Below the pieces are notes generated by a model. That model was not told where the DNA came from and made no database searches. It saw nothing but the letters and a program-made list of their open reading frames with translations. Of a stretch of 64,000 bases of DNA, positions 17,430 to 28,200 are shown piece by piece (positions within the stretch are counted from its first letter, which is position 1; the number at the start of each line of letters is the position of its first letter). The stretch lies in NCBI RefSeq assembly GCF_000179595.2, contig NZ_JH556658.1, forward strand, positions 728,569 through 792,568. The letters run 5' to 3'. Position numbers and translations under genes: made by a program. This DNA comes from Acetivibrio cellulolyticus CD2 (GTDB lineage Bacteria > Bacillota > Clostridia > Acetivibrionales > Acetivibrionaceae).

Positions 17430-18584
17430 ATGCTTTATGAATACCGCATAATAATAGGAGAGTTGGAATATCCGTACTATCTTTCTGATAATACCGAAGA
17501 CTTTATTGAAAAGTTAAAAAAGATTGGAATTAACTCAGCTTTTATAGTATTTGACGATGCGATAAATGTGGATTATGTAACCGGATTAAAAAAGCTGGTG
17601 CAAAAAGAAATTAGTTGTGAGGTTGTAAGTGTAAAAGTCAGTGAGAAGTATAAAAGTCTTAAAGAAGTTGAATTAATCTCGGAGCGTTTACTGGAGCTTG
17701 GCATTAATAGAAAGTCATGCATAGTTGCAGTTGGCGGTGGGGTTCTTGGGAATATTGCAGGACTTGTGGCAGGATTATTGTTCAGAGGAATAAAACTTAT
17801 CCATATTCCTACTACGGTGATGGCAGCAACAGACTCCGTATTATCATTAAAGCAGGCAGTTAATACTCGCCTTGGCAAAAATCTTTTAGGTATGTTTTAT
17901 AAACCTGAAATGATTTTTACAGATCATACAAGTCTTTTGAGCCTTTCGAAACGTGATTATAATGCAGGTCTGGCTGAATTGGTAAAAAATCTTGTTTCGG
18001 TTATTCCGCAGCAAATACCTGAATTATATGAAATCCTCAATGATAGGGTCGAGTATACATTTGATGAATTTAACCTGTTCCTGGATTTATCAATTAAAGC
18101 TAAGTGCAGCCTTTTAAAAAGAGACATGTACGAGAAGAAAGAGGCTCTTGTATTTGAATATGGACATACAGTCGGACATGCTGTTGAATTCCTTTCAAAG
18201 GGTGAAATTAAGCATGGAGAGGGAGTTGCTTTCGGCTTGATGGTTGAAAGTGAGATAAGCCATGAATTGGGATATCTTAAAGAAAATGAAGTAGATATTC
18301 ACTACAAACTTTTAGAAAAGATTGGTATCATAAACCAGCTTTCTAATGTAGAAGCATACACAAAAGATGAGATCTGGAATGTTATGAGACATGATAATAA
18401 ACGGGGGTACATAACTGAAAATGATGGTTCTGTTCCTATGGTCCTGCTAAAATCACTCGGAAAGTGCTGCGGAGAGGACACCAACTATATCAAACTTGTT
18501 CCAAAACCTGTTTTTGAGAAGAGTATAAAGAAAGTAGCCGATAGGCTGCGGAATTCAAGCAGGATATTCAGCAAGATAGACTAA
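17430..18584 (+). CDS. Sugar-phosphate cyclase, 2-deoxy-scyllo-inosose synthase (DOIS, BtrC-like) type
   Basis: 384 residues behind AAGAAGGAAA. The fold is that of 3-dehydroquinate synthase: NAD site AVGGGVLGNIAG, metal-ligand segment FEYGHTVGHAVE and the downstream His in KHGEGVAFG. The variable motif decides the branch. It reads AATDSVLSLKQAVN with GKNLLGMFY, where true AroB has a GGKVAIN-type motif. HDNKRGY near the C-terminus is also shared with BtrC of butirosin as I remember it. DOIS turns glucose 6-phosphate into 2-deoxy-scyllo-inosose, the first step to aminocyclitols. No aminotransferase is in the window, so the ring may be reduced rather than aminated, for example by the dehydrogenase at 35610-36599. 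The gene is 18 bases upstream of the first synthase and leads the operon. Confidence 0.85.
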   Translation: MLYEYRIIIGELEYPYYLSDNTEDFIEKLKKIGINSAFIVFDDAINVDYVTGLKKLVQKEISCEVVSVKVSEKYKSLKEVELISERLLELGINRKSCIVAVGGGVLGNIAGLVAGLLFRGIKLIHIPTTVMAATDSVLSLKQAVNTRLGKNLLGMFYKPEMIFTDHTSLLSLSKRDYNAGLAELVKNLVSVIPQQIPELYEILNDRVEYTFDEFNLFLDLSIKAKCSLLKRDMYEKKEALVFEYGHTVGHAVEFLSKGEIKHGEGVAFGLMVESEISHELGYLKENEVDIHYKLLEKIGIINQLSNVEAYTKDEIWNVMRHDNKRGYITENDGSVPMVLLKSLGKCCGEDTNYIKLVPKPVFEKSIKKVADRLRNSSRIFSKID

Positions 18585-18602
18585 ATTAGGGGATGTAGGC
18601 AA

Positions 18603-21600
18603 ATGGAACAGTATAGTAATTTGACTGATTTAATTTTAAATAAGGATGGCAATAAGGGTATTACATTCATTGGTGGAGAACACGATGAGGTATACGTCTC
18701 ATATAAAGAAGTGTATGAAAAATCATTGGAAGTTCTGTACAATTTGCAGGCTAAAGGCATTCAGAGAGGCAACGAGCTGGTTTTTCAAATTGAGAATAAC
18801 TTCGAGTTTGTTTTGTGTTTCTGGGCATGTATACTTGGAGGGATAATTCCTGTTCCAGTAACAGTTGGGAACAACCATGAGCACAGACAAAAATTATTAA
18901 AAATATTGGATATATTAAATAATCCTTATCTTCTTACCGATGATAAGGGGTCAAAAGTTCTTCAGAAGTTGTTGGAGGATGGCTTGAGCGAGGACAAAAT
19001 CACAGTAGTCGCTCAAAGATTAGTTTTAGTAGAAGACATGATGGAAGTTCATGGTACTGGAGTTGTTTACAAACCCTTACGGGAGGATATTGCCTTTATA
19101 CAATTTTCATCAGGTTCAACCGGTGATCCGAAGGGTGTAGTACTTACTCATCACAACCTGTTAACCAATATTGACGGGATCATTTCAGGGATGGCTGTAA
19201 CTATAGAAGATAGTGCTCTCAGCTGGATGCCGTTAACTCATGATATGGGACTAATAGGATTTCACTTGTCACCTTTGGCAGCCGGTATAAACCAATACAT
19301 AATGCCAACAGCTCTGTTTATCCGCCATCCGGTTCTATGGTTAAAAAAGGCTAATGAACACAGAATAAATCTTCTCTCATCACCTAATTTCGGGTTCAAA
19401 TACTTCCTCGAATTTTACAAACCTGAAATAGCAAGTGATTGGGATCTTTCTTGTGTAAGGTTGATAGTTAATGGAGCTGAACCTATATCAGTGGACTTAT
19501 GCAAAAGGTTCTTAAATCAGATGAAAGACCCTGGCGTCAAATCCAACGTAATGTTCAATGTTTTTGGAATGGCGGAAGCAAGCCTGGCAGTGACATTTCC
19601 ACCGATTAATGAGGAAATTGCATCCATAAAGCTTGAACGTGAATTCCTGTTTATTGGAGACAGCATAAAAGAAGTGAACAATAGCTGTGACACAAATTGG
19701 GTAGAGTTTGCTGACCTTGGCTGCCCGGTAAAGGGTTGCTCCGTAAGGATTTGTGCTGATCAAGGCTGTGTATTGGGTGAAAACAAGGTAGGTAATATTG
19801 AAATATATGGCGAGAATGTGACTTCAGGTTACTATAATAACCCGGAAGCTACATTAAACACTATCAGGGCTGATGGCTGGCTGAATACTGGGGATCTTGG
19901 ATTTTTGAGAAACGGAAGGTTGATAGTTACAGGAAGGGCTAAGGATGTAATATTTGTAAACGGACAGAACTATTATGCACATGACGTGGAAAGAGTATCG
20001 GAGCAGGTTGAAGGTATAGAACTTGGCAGGGTGGTTGCTTGTGGTGTGTTTAATTCTGTTGCACAAAAAGATGACATAATAATTTTAGTTTTATATAAAA
20101 AGAAGCTTATAAATTTTGTTGAATTGGCAGTTAGTTTAAAAAAGCATATATTTAGCAAGATGGGGCTAGAGGTTGCACATATAATCCCCGTAAGGGATAT
20201 TCCGAAAACGACAAGCGGAAAGATTCAAAGATATAAGATGGCGGAGTTGTATAAAAAGGGTGAGTATGACTTATCAATTAAAGAACTTGAAATGCTTTTA
20301 AATGAGTACGAAGCCAGTCAGGTTACAGATACTCCGCACAATGGCACTGAAGAAAAACTTGCTGGGATTTGCCGAGAGGTATTGCATGTTAATAATATCG
20401 GTAGGAATGATAATCTATTTGAGCAAGGTGGGGACTCGCTAAAGGCTTCAATACTAGCTTCTAAAATTCATAAACATTTTAGTGTAGAGATTGCTTTAGA
20501 AGACCTGTTCATGTTTCCAACGATCAGGGAACTTGCAGAATTTGTGGATACGGCAGAAAAAAGTGAATATATTGAGATTCTGCCTGCAAAAGAGAATACA
20601 TATTATGCAGTATCTCCCGCGCAGAAGAGAGTTTATGCCCTAGATAGGATTGAGGGTTCCGGAACAAGCTATAACATTCCGGTAGCAATGATGATAGAAG
20701 GCCCTCTTGATGTTCTGAAGGTTGAGGATGTTTTTAGGGCCTTGGTACAGAGACATGAGACTCTCCGTACTTCCTTTGAGGTGATAGATGGACAGCCTGT
20801 TCAAAGGGTACACGAACAGGTGGATTTTAATATGGAAATGCTTTATATAAACGAGCCGGAAGTCAGTGAAGCTGATTTAAGAGAAAAAATAGACGAGCTA
20901 GCCGGAAATTTCATAAAGCCCTTTGATTTGTCAAAAGCACCACTGATAAGAGTTGGACTTGTCAGGATATCTGAGAAAAAGCATATGTTGATGCTTGATA
21001 TGCACCATATCATATCGGATGGAACGTCAATGGGTATTATGGTAAATGAATTTGTGAGCTTATTTAGGGGAGAAAAACTACAAAAATTAAGTGTGCAGTA
21101 CAAGGACTATGCGCAATGGAAACAAGATAGCCTAATCAAGGGAAGCTCAAAGAAAGCGGAAGAATACTGGTTAAGTAAGTTCTCTGGTGAAATTCCGGTA
21201 CTTTCTATGCCTTTGGATTTTCAAAGGCCAGCTGTGAGAAGCTTTGAGGGCGATAGAATAAGATTCGGTTTTGACAAAGTGCTAAAAGATAAGCTTAAAA
21301 AATTTGCATCATCAAAAGGTATAAGCCTTTATACGCTGCTTTTGGCTGCATACAATGTTCTGTTGTCAAAATATTGCGGACAGGATGATATCGTTGTCGG
21401 CTCTCCTGTAGCGGGAAGAAGCCACCCTGATTTGGAAAACATTATTGGTATGTTTGTAAATACAATCCCTTTTAGAAATTTTCCAACAGCTAGTAAAACT
21501 TTCGCTTGTTTTCTTGAAGAAGTAGGAAAAGAAACATTAAAGGTATTTGAAAATCAAGACTACCAGTTCGACTGGCTTTTGGAAAAACTGAATATTAAAA

Positions 21601-24600
21601 GGGATATGAGCAGAAATCCGCTTTTTGATACTATGTTTGTGCTTCAGAACATGGAAATACCTGAATTCACAATCGAAGGCTTACGTTTTACAAATTATGA
21701 AGTAAACAACAAAGCAGCAAAATTTGATATTACACTTGAAGCTACGGAAAATCAGGAGGGTATAGAGTTTAACCTTGAATATTGTACGATGATTTTTAAG
21801 AGAGAGACAATGGAAAGGTTTGCACGGCATTTTGAAAGTATCATTAAACAGGTTGTTGAAAATCCGGAAATAGAAATTTCATTAATTGAAATACTGACAA
21901 AAGACGAGAAAAAACAGATTCTATCAGATTTCAATAACACAAAGTGTGAATATCCAATGAATAAGACTATAGGCCGGGTGTTTGAAGAACAGGTTGAAAA
22001 GACTCCTGACAGTACTGCGATAATCTTTGAAAATGAGAAACTGACATACAGTGAACTGAACAAAAGAGCGAACTCACTTGCCAGAGTATTGAGAGAGCAT
22101 GGCGTTAAGGGTGACAGCATAGTTGCAATAATGCTTGAGCGCTCAATAGAAATGATGGTTGGAATACTCGCAGTCCTAAAGGCAGGCGGGGCCTATCTTC
22201 CGATAAGCCCTGAATATCCTGACGAAAGAGTCAGGTTTATGCTAGAGGACAGCGGTGCCAATATACTTTTGACAAAGAACAATGCTTATGGCGTACAGTT
22301 GGCAGATGAAGGTGAAATTGCTTGCAAAGTCACTGTTTTAGACCTTTATGATGAGGCTCTATATAGTGCAGAGACTTCAAACTTAGAGGAGATAAATACA
22401 TCAAGAAACCTGGCATACGTGATATACACATCAGGCTCTACAGGAAAGCCAAAAGGAGCTATGATAGAGCATTATTCCGTGATAAACAGAATCAACTGGA
22501 TGCATAAAAAGTATCCAATAGGAGAAAAAGACGTAATACTTCAAAAAACACCTTATACCTTTGATGTGTCGGTGTGGGAACTGTTCTGGTGGTTTTTTGC
22601 AGGAGCAAAGGTCTGTTTCCTCGTACCGGGAGGAGAGAAGGACCCAGGTGCAATAACTGAGGCAATAGAAAAGAATAAAATAACGACAATGCACTTTGTT
22701 CCGTCAATGCTTAACATGTTCTTAGAATATATGGAAAATGAAAAGAATTTGAACAGGATTTCAAGCCTGAGGCAGGTGTTTGCAAGTGGAGAGGCATTAG
22801 GAACTAAGCAGGTGCAAAGGTTTAACAGGCATGCGGGACTTAAGTTTGGAACAAAGCTTATAAACCTCTATGGTCCAACCGAGGCAACGGTGGATGTATC
22901 GTACTATGATTGCCCTTCTGAAGGTGATATCGAACTAGTACCAATAGGCAAGCCAATAGATAATATAAAGCTTTATATAGTGGACAAACATAACAACCTT
23001 CAACCCGTTGGAATACCGGGTGAACTTTGTATTGCAGGTGATGGATTGGCAAGAGGCTATCTCAACAGGCCGGAACTTACGGCAGAAAAGTTTGTTCCAA
23101 ACCCATTTAATGAGGGCGATAACTTAATCGATTCGAAAATGATGTATAGAACAGGAGACCTTGCAAGGTGGCTTCCTGACGGTAATATAGAGTACCTTGG
23201 GAGATTCGATCACCAGGTAAAGGTAAGAGGTTTCCGAATTGAACTTGGGGAGATAGAAGAAGAACTATTAAAACACGAAAGTATAAAAGAGGCAGTGGTA
23301 ACAGCAAGAAAGGATAAAGACGGCAGCAGCTACCTTTGTGCATATCTGGTATCTGACAGGGAGCTTACACCGGCAGAGCTAAGAGAGCATCTGACAAAGA
23401 ACCTGCCTGAATACATGGTTCCGTCATATTTTATACGGCTTGAAAAGATGCCTCTTTCTCCAAATGGAAAAGCTGACAGAAAAGCGCTTCCGGAACCGGT
23501 TGGCAATGTGACTTCGGGTGTTGAATATATTCCTCCACGTAATGAAATAGAAAATAAAATAGCAATGGTATGGGGAAATGTACTGGAAGTTCCGAAGGTA
23601 GGCATTAATGATGACTTTTTTGAACTCGGCGGTGATTCTATAAAAGCAATACAGGTTACATCATTACTGTCGAGGGAAGGTATAGATATAGAAGTAAAAG
23701 ACATTCTGGTATATCGGACAGTCTCACAAATCTGTCTTAATTCGGACTGTAAAAGTGCCTCAATAGGATATGAACAGGGGATAGTAAAGGGAAGTTTCGG
23801 TAAAACTCCGGTAATTAGTTGGTTCTTCAGTAAGGAATTTTGTGTTCCGGATTATTACAATCAATCCGTTTTGCTTGACCTTAAAAAGAATGTTAGCATT
23901 GAAAAATTAGAAAGAACTTTTGAAAAGATAATAGAACATCATGATAGTTTAAGAATAAATTACTCAGTTGAGAGCAAAGAACTTTTCTTCAATAATGCGC
24001 ACTTAAATATGAAATTCAAAGTGGATAGCTTTGATATTTCAGGGTTAAGTCCAAAAGATCAGGAGCGTGAACTGGAAAGTTTAGGTGCGCAACTAAAATC
24101 AGGATTTGACATAGCGGGAGGATTGTTGATTAAAGCTGCACTTATAGACTTCGGAGAAAACAATGTAAAGCTGCTTATCACGATTCACCATCTGGCGGTT
24201 GACGGTATTTCATGGAGAATAATACTGGAGGATTTATATAGCACGTATAAAGCCTTGGAAGAAGGCAAGGAGATACCTTTGCCGGCTAAAACAGCCTCCA
24301 TGAAGGAATGGTATGAAAAGTTAGTTGATTTAAGCAAGAGTCAAAAAGTACTTGGGGAAAAAGAATACTGGCTTGGAGTTGATGAAGTGAAATTTGAACT
24401 TCCGGCTGATTTTGAAATACAGAACTTTAATTTAGGTCTGGTATCAACGGTAAAAGGAAGTTTGGATAAGGGTGAGACAGCAAAACTTCTGAAAGAAACT
24501 AATAAAGCTTATAACACAAGTGTTGAGGAACTCCTTCTTACAGCACTGGCGAAAACAATAAATGAGTGGACTGATCAAAGCAAGATGGTAATTGAAATGG

Positions 24601-25229
24601 AAAACCACGGAAGAAATGTTGACGGCGTAGATGTTTTAAGAACGGTTGGATGGTTTACAGCCATATATCCTTTAAAGCTTGAGCTTATCAAGGGTAGTTT
24701 GGGCGAACAGATAATGGAGATAAAGGAGCAAATAAGGTCAGTTCCTGAAAACGGTATAGGATATGGAATACTTAAATATCTTAGTGGAGCTATACCTGAA
24801 AGTGACAGCCTGGTTTGCTCATCTATGCAACCTAAACAGGCTGTTCCGCTAGCGCTGCACTGCTCGCCTATGCAACCTAAGTTGGCAGAAATAAGATTCA
24901 ACTATTTGGGACGTTTTGACAAGGAAGCAGATAATGATATTTTTGCTTATTCACTACTGAAAAGCGGCAGTGATATATCTTCTGCAAATACTATCACAGC
25001 AAAGCTGGAGATAAACTGTATGGTTGTAAATGGTTCCTTTGAATTGGATATAAATTTCAGCAATAAAATGTTTAAGGAAGAGACGATATTGGATTTTAGA
25101 GATAAATACTTCAAGAATCTGAAAGATATAATTTGTTTTACTACTACTACCGAAAATGTATTTTTTACACCATCAGACTTTGAAACACTCGATATTAGAC
25201 AGGATGATCTGGACGCCCTATTTGATTAG
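18603..25229 (+). CDS. NRPS 1: acyl-AMP ligase-PCP-C-A(Ser)-PCP-E
   Basis: 2208 residues. Rough order: fatty acyl-AMP ligase (1-560; FSSGSTGDPKGV near 165, MPLTHDMGLIGFHLSPL, as in iturin-type starters); carrier domain (GGDSLKA, Ser about 611); C domain (667-1095; HHIISDG about 801); A domain (1105-1632); carrier (GGDSIKA, about 1679); E domain (1733-2160; HHLAVDG about 1862, NYLGRF about 2100). The A-domain pocket read by eye is D-V-W-H-F-S-L-V-D-K, the classic serine code. The protein should activate a fatty acid, load it, condense it with Ser and epimerise to D-Ser. The tail LDIRQDDLDALFD looks like a docking peptide. Residues about 2070-2095 in the E domain hold an in-frame repeat insert. 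The next synthase starts 18 bases later with a C domain suited to a D-residue donor. Confidence 0.95.
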   Translation: MEQYSNLTDLILNKDGNKGITFIGGEHDEVYVSYKEVYEKSLEVLYNLQAKGIQRGNELVFQIENNFEFVLCFWACILGGIIPVPVTVGNNHEHRQKLLKILDILNNPYLLTDDKGSKVLQKLLEDGLSEDKITVVAQRLVLVEDMMEVHGTGVVYKPLREDIAFIQFSSGSTGDPKGVVLTHHNLLTNIDGIISGMAVTIEDSALSWMPLTHDMGLIGFHLSPLAAGINQYIMPTALFIRHPVLWLKKANEHRINLLSSPNFGFKYFLEFYKPEIASDWDLSCVRLIVNGAEPISVDLCKRFLNQMKDPGVKSNVMFNVFGMAEASLAVTFPPINEEIASIKLEREFLFIGDSIKEVNNSCDTNWVEFADLGCPVKGCSVRICADQGCVLGENKVGNIEIYGENVTSGYYNNPEATLNTIRADGWLNTGDLGFLRNGRLIVTGRAKDVIFVNGQNYYAHDVERVSEQVEGIELGRVVACGVFNSVAQKDDIIILVLYKKKLINFVELAVSLKKHIFSKMGLEVAHIIPVRDIPKTTSGKIQRYKMAELYKKGEYDLSIKELEMLLNEYEASQVTDTPHNGTEEKLAGICREVLHVNNIGRNDNLFEQGGDSLKASILASKIHKHFSVEIALEDLFMFPTIRELAEFVDTAEKSEYIEILPAKENTYYAVSPAQKRVYALDRIEGSGTSYNIPVAMMIEGPLDVLKVEDVFRALVQRHETLRTSFEVIDGQPVQRVHEQVDFNMEMLYINEPEVSEADLREKIDELAGNFIKPFDLSKAPLIRVGLVRISEKKHMLMLDMHHIISDGTSMGIMVNEFVSLFRGEKLQKLSVQYKDYAQWKQDSLIKGSSKKAEEYWLSKFSGEIPVLSMPLDFQRPAVRSFEGDRIRFGFDKVLKDKLKKFASSKGISLYTLLLAAYNVLLSKYCGQDDIVVGSPVAGRSHPDLENIIGMFVNTIPFRNFPTASKTFACFLEEVGKETLKVFENQDYQFDWLLEKLNIKRDMSRNPLFDTMFVLQNMEIPEFTIEGLRFTNYEVNNKAAKFDITLEATENQEGIEFNLEYCTMIFKRETMERFARHFESIIKQVVENPEIEISLIEILTKDEKKQILSDFNNTKCEYPMNKTIGRVFEEQVEKTPDSTAIIFENEKLTYSELNKRANSLARVLREHGVKGDSIVAIMLERSIEMMVGILAVLKAGGAYLPISPEYPDERVRFMLEDSGANILLTKNNAYGVQLADEGEIACKVTVLDLYDEALYSAETSNLEEINTSRNLAYVIYTSGSTGKPKGAMIEHYSVINRINWMHKKYPIGEKDVILQKTPYTFDVSVWELFWWFFAGAKVCFLVPGGEKDPGAITEAIEKNKITTMHFVPSMLNMFLEYMENEKNLNRISSLRQVFASGEALGTKQVQRFNRHAGLKFGTKLINLYGPTEATVDVSYYDCPSEGDIELVPIGKPIDNIKLYIVDKHNNLQPVGIPGELCIAGDGLARGYLNRPELTAEKFVPNPFNEGDNLIDSKMMYRTGDLARWLPDGNIEYLGRFDHQVKVRGFRIELGEIEEELLKHESIKEAVVTARKDKDGSSYLCAYLVSDRELTPAELREHLTKNLPEYMVPSYFIRLEKMPLSPNGKADRKALPEPVGNVTSGVEYIPPRNEIENKIAMVWGNVLEVPKVGINDDFFELGGDSIKAIQVTSLLSREGIDIEVKDILVYRTVSQICLNSDCKSASIGYEQGIVKGSFGKTPVISWFFSKEFCVPDYYNQSVLLDLKKNVSIEKLERTFEKIIEHHDSLRINYSVESKELFFNNAHLNMKFKVDSFDISGLSPKDQERELESLGAQLKSGFDIAGGLLIKAALIDFGENNVKLLITIHHLAVDGISWRIILEDLYSTYKALEEGKEIPLPAKTASMKEWYEKLVDLSKSQKVLGEKEYWLGVDEVKFELPADFEIQNFNLGLVSTVKGSLDKGETAKLLKETNKAYNTSVEELLLTALAKTINEWTDQSKMVIEMENHGRNVDGVDVLRTVGWFTAIYPLKLELIKGSLGEQIMEIKEQIRSVPENGIGYGILKYLSGAIPESDSLVCSSMQPKQAVPLALHCSPMQPKLAEIRFNYLGRFDKEADNDIFAYSLLKSGSDISSANTITAKLEINCMVVNGSFELDINFSNKMFKEETILDFRDKYFKNLKDIICFTTTTENVFFTPSDFETLDIRQDDLDALFD
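21915..23497 (+). repeat. Serine A-domain repeat, copy 1 of 3
   Basis: A 1583-bp stretch nearly identical to 29901-31483 and 33102-34684, with no length change. It covers the whole Ser adenylation domain. Confidence 0.9.
24810..24885 (+). repeat. Small repeat insert in E domain (minus-sense relative to copies at 25827)
   Basis: Two units share TGCTCRYCTATGCAACCTAA; the second unit is GCTGCACTGCTCGCCTATGC plus flanks. Its reverse complement matches the 45-bp units at 25827-25915 (GCATAGGCGAGCAGTG). It adds about 25 residues (CSSMQPK...CSPMQPK) just before the conserved EIRFNYLG of the E domain. Confidence 0.75.
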
Positions 25230-25247
25230 GGGAGGGGGCATTTACAT

Positions 25248-28200
25248 ATGATTACTAAAAAGCTTGATAAGAAAAACGTTGAAGATATGCTGGCTCTGAC
25301 TGCAATGCAGGAAGGGATTCTCTTTCACTATTTAAGCAATCCCGGCAGCAGTCAATATTTTGAACAGCTGAGCATGAGGATCACCGGAATGGTGAGTATA
25401 GAACTAATAAAAAAGGCATGGAATTTTGTTGCTCAAAACAATGAAATACTAAGGACGGTTTTCAGGTGGGAGAAGCTTGAAAAGCCTGTTCAAGTTGTAC
25501 TAAAGGATTATGAAATTCCAGTCAGGGTATATGATTTTTCAGACCTCAGTAAAGATGTGCTTTTAGAACGGATTGAAGAATTAAGGAAGATGGATAGAAA
25601 AGAAAATATCGATATTGCTAGTGAACCCTTCAGGATAACTTTAGGCATACTGGGAAATCAGCAGTGTGAGATGATAATATCAAGCCACCACATACTATAT
25701 GACGGCTGGAGCAATGCTATCCTTATCAAGGAGTTCTTTGAGGCTTACCAGGCATTTTATGAAGGACAGGAGCCTGTAAGGAATGTAAAGAACAAGTACA
25801 GGGAGTTTATTAAATGGCATCAAAGTCTTGGACGCATAGGTGAGCAGTGCAGCGGCAGCGAAACGACCAGCCTAGGACGCATAGGCGAGCAGTGTAGCGG
25901 CAGCGAAACGACCAGCCAGGATGTAAATGTACCAAAAGACTATTGGAAAAAGTACCTTGAAGGGTTCTACGATAGGACCTTGCTGCCATGGGATAGAAGA
26001 AAGCATGGAGATATTGTAAAGGCTGATGTTTACACATATCAATTTCCTGAAAATACTGCCCGAAAGCTCAATGGTTTTGCCAGGGATAGAAAAGTAGCTC
26101 CGGCATCAATTCTGTATGCAGCTTGGGGAATTTTGCTTCAAAGATATAACAATACCGACGATGTAATCTTTGGTACGACTATATCGGGAAGGACAGCAAA
26201 AATCAAGGGAATTGAAAATATGGCAGGGCTTTTTATAAACACCCCACCTTTAAGGTTAAAATTAAATCCCGGTGAGTGCGTAAATGAGATGCTCGATGGA
26301 ATTGAAACAAATATCCGGGAAAGAGGACAATTTGAAAATACTCCGCTTATAGATATAAAATCATGCAGCAGCATGGATAGTAAAGAATCACTGTTTGATT
26401 CAATAATAGTAATTGAAAATTATCCTCTCGATAAAGAATTGAAAAGCAGGGATGGCATTTTAAAATTGGAATCCTATTCAACCTTCGAGATGACAAATTT
26501 TGATATAGCTGTTGCAATCTCGTTATTTGAAGAAATAGAAATAAAGTTCATATATAACGGAGATTTGTTCTATAAGGAAACAATTGAAAGAATGGCAGGT
26601 CATTTTGCAAATATAATTGAGAGTATGGTTGCCAACTCAAACCTTGAAGTTTCAAAAATAGATATTCTGTCAAAAGCAGAAAAGTATATGATTCTGGAGA
26701 GTTTAAACGACACCTCTTCAAAATATCCTTGTGATTTGACTTTAAGCCAGCTGTTTGAGCAGCAGGTTGAAAATGCGCCGGAGAATATTGCACTTTCCTA
26801 TGAAGGTAGGGAAATCACCTATAGAGAGTTGAATGAAAGAGCTAACCGTTTTGCAAGATACTTAAGAAAAAAAGGGGTTAAGTCTGAAAGTATTGTAGGC
26901 GTTTTACTCGAGAGATCCATAGATATGATGGTTGGTATAATGGGAATTTTGAAGGCAGGTGGGGCATATCTTCCTATAGATCCTGACTATCCGCAAGAAA
27001 GAATTGCTTCAATTATCAGTGACTCAGGTACACGCTTTCTGGTTACGGGTATGGAATTGAAACAAAAACTTTTGAGTACAGGTATATTGGAAGGTTCTGC
27101 AATAGAGGGTCTTATAATTGATGAACCAGGTAGTGGTTTTGAAAATGAAGATGGCGGAAATATTGAGTGTATAAACAATTCTTCAAGCCCTGCCTACGTT
27201 ATGTATACATCAGGCTCAACCGGCACGCCGAAGGGTACTGTTACTACACATTACAACATCAGCAGAGTAGTGAAGAATACCAACTATATAGATATTACAC
27301 ACAAGGATACCTTGCTACAGTTGTCAAACTATGCGTTTGACGGCTCTACTTTTGATATTTTCGGGTCTCTTTTGAATGGAGCAAAGCTTGTCCTGGTAAG
27401 CAGGCAAACTGTGCTGGATATTATTAAGCTGTCTGGCATTATCGAAGATGAAAAAATAAGTGTTTTCTTTGTAACGACGGCTCTATTTAATACTCTGGCA
27501 GACCTTAATGTTGAGTGTTTTAAAAACGTTAGAAAGGTGCTTTTCGGTGGCGAAAGGGTATCGGTGCCACATGTCAGAAAAGTATTGGAATATGTAGGCC
27601 CGGGAAGACTGATTCATGTTTATGGACCTACTGAAAGCACTGTTTTTGCGTCATATCATTTTGTAGATAAAATTGAGAGCGACGCAGGGACTATACCTAT
27701 TGGAAAACCTTTATCAAATACTAAAATCTATATTGTAGATAAGAATAATAATTTACAGCCTTTTGGAGCACCGGGCGAATTATGCATAGCAGGAGACGGA
27801 CTGGCAAAAGGATACTTGCACCGTGATGAACTTACAAAAGAAAAGTTTGTTCAAAGACCTTTATTTGGAGAAGACAATAACCAGAGTATCGAGGTTGGAA
27901 AAAATAACTGCGAAATAATGTACAGAACCGGTGATCTGGCAAAATGGCTTTCAGATGGCAGTATAGAGTTTTTAGACAGAATAGATACTCAGGTGAAGCT
28001 AAGGGGTTTCAGAATAGAACTTGGGGAAATTGAGTCAAAGCTTTTGGAATTTGAAGGCATAAAGGAAGCTGTGGTGCTTGCCAGAGAGGATAAAAAGAGT
28101 AACAAGTATCTGTGTGCATATTTTACTGCACAAAAAGACATTGATTTATCATTCCTTCGTGAGCACTTACTGGAAAAACTGCCCGTTTATATGGTGCCGG

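Noticed and set aside
17430-18584. Ordinary 3-dehydroquinate synthase (aroB)
   Set aside because: The active-site motif TDSVLSLKQAVN and the HDNKRGY segment match the DOIS branch, and no other shikimate gene is nearby.
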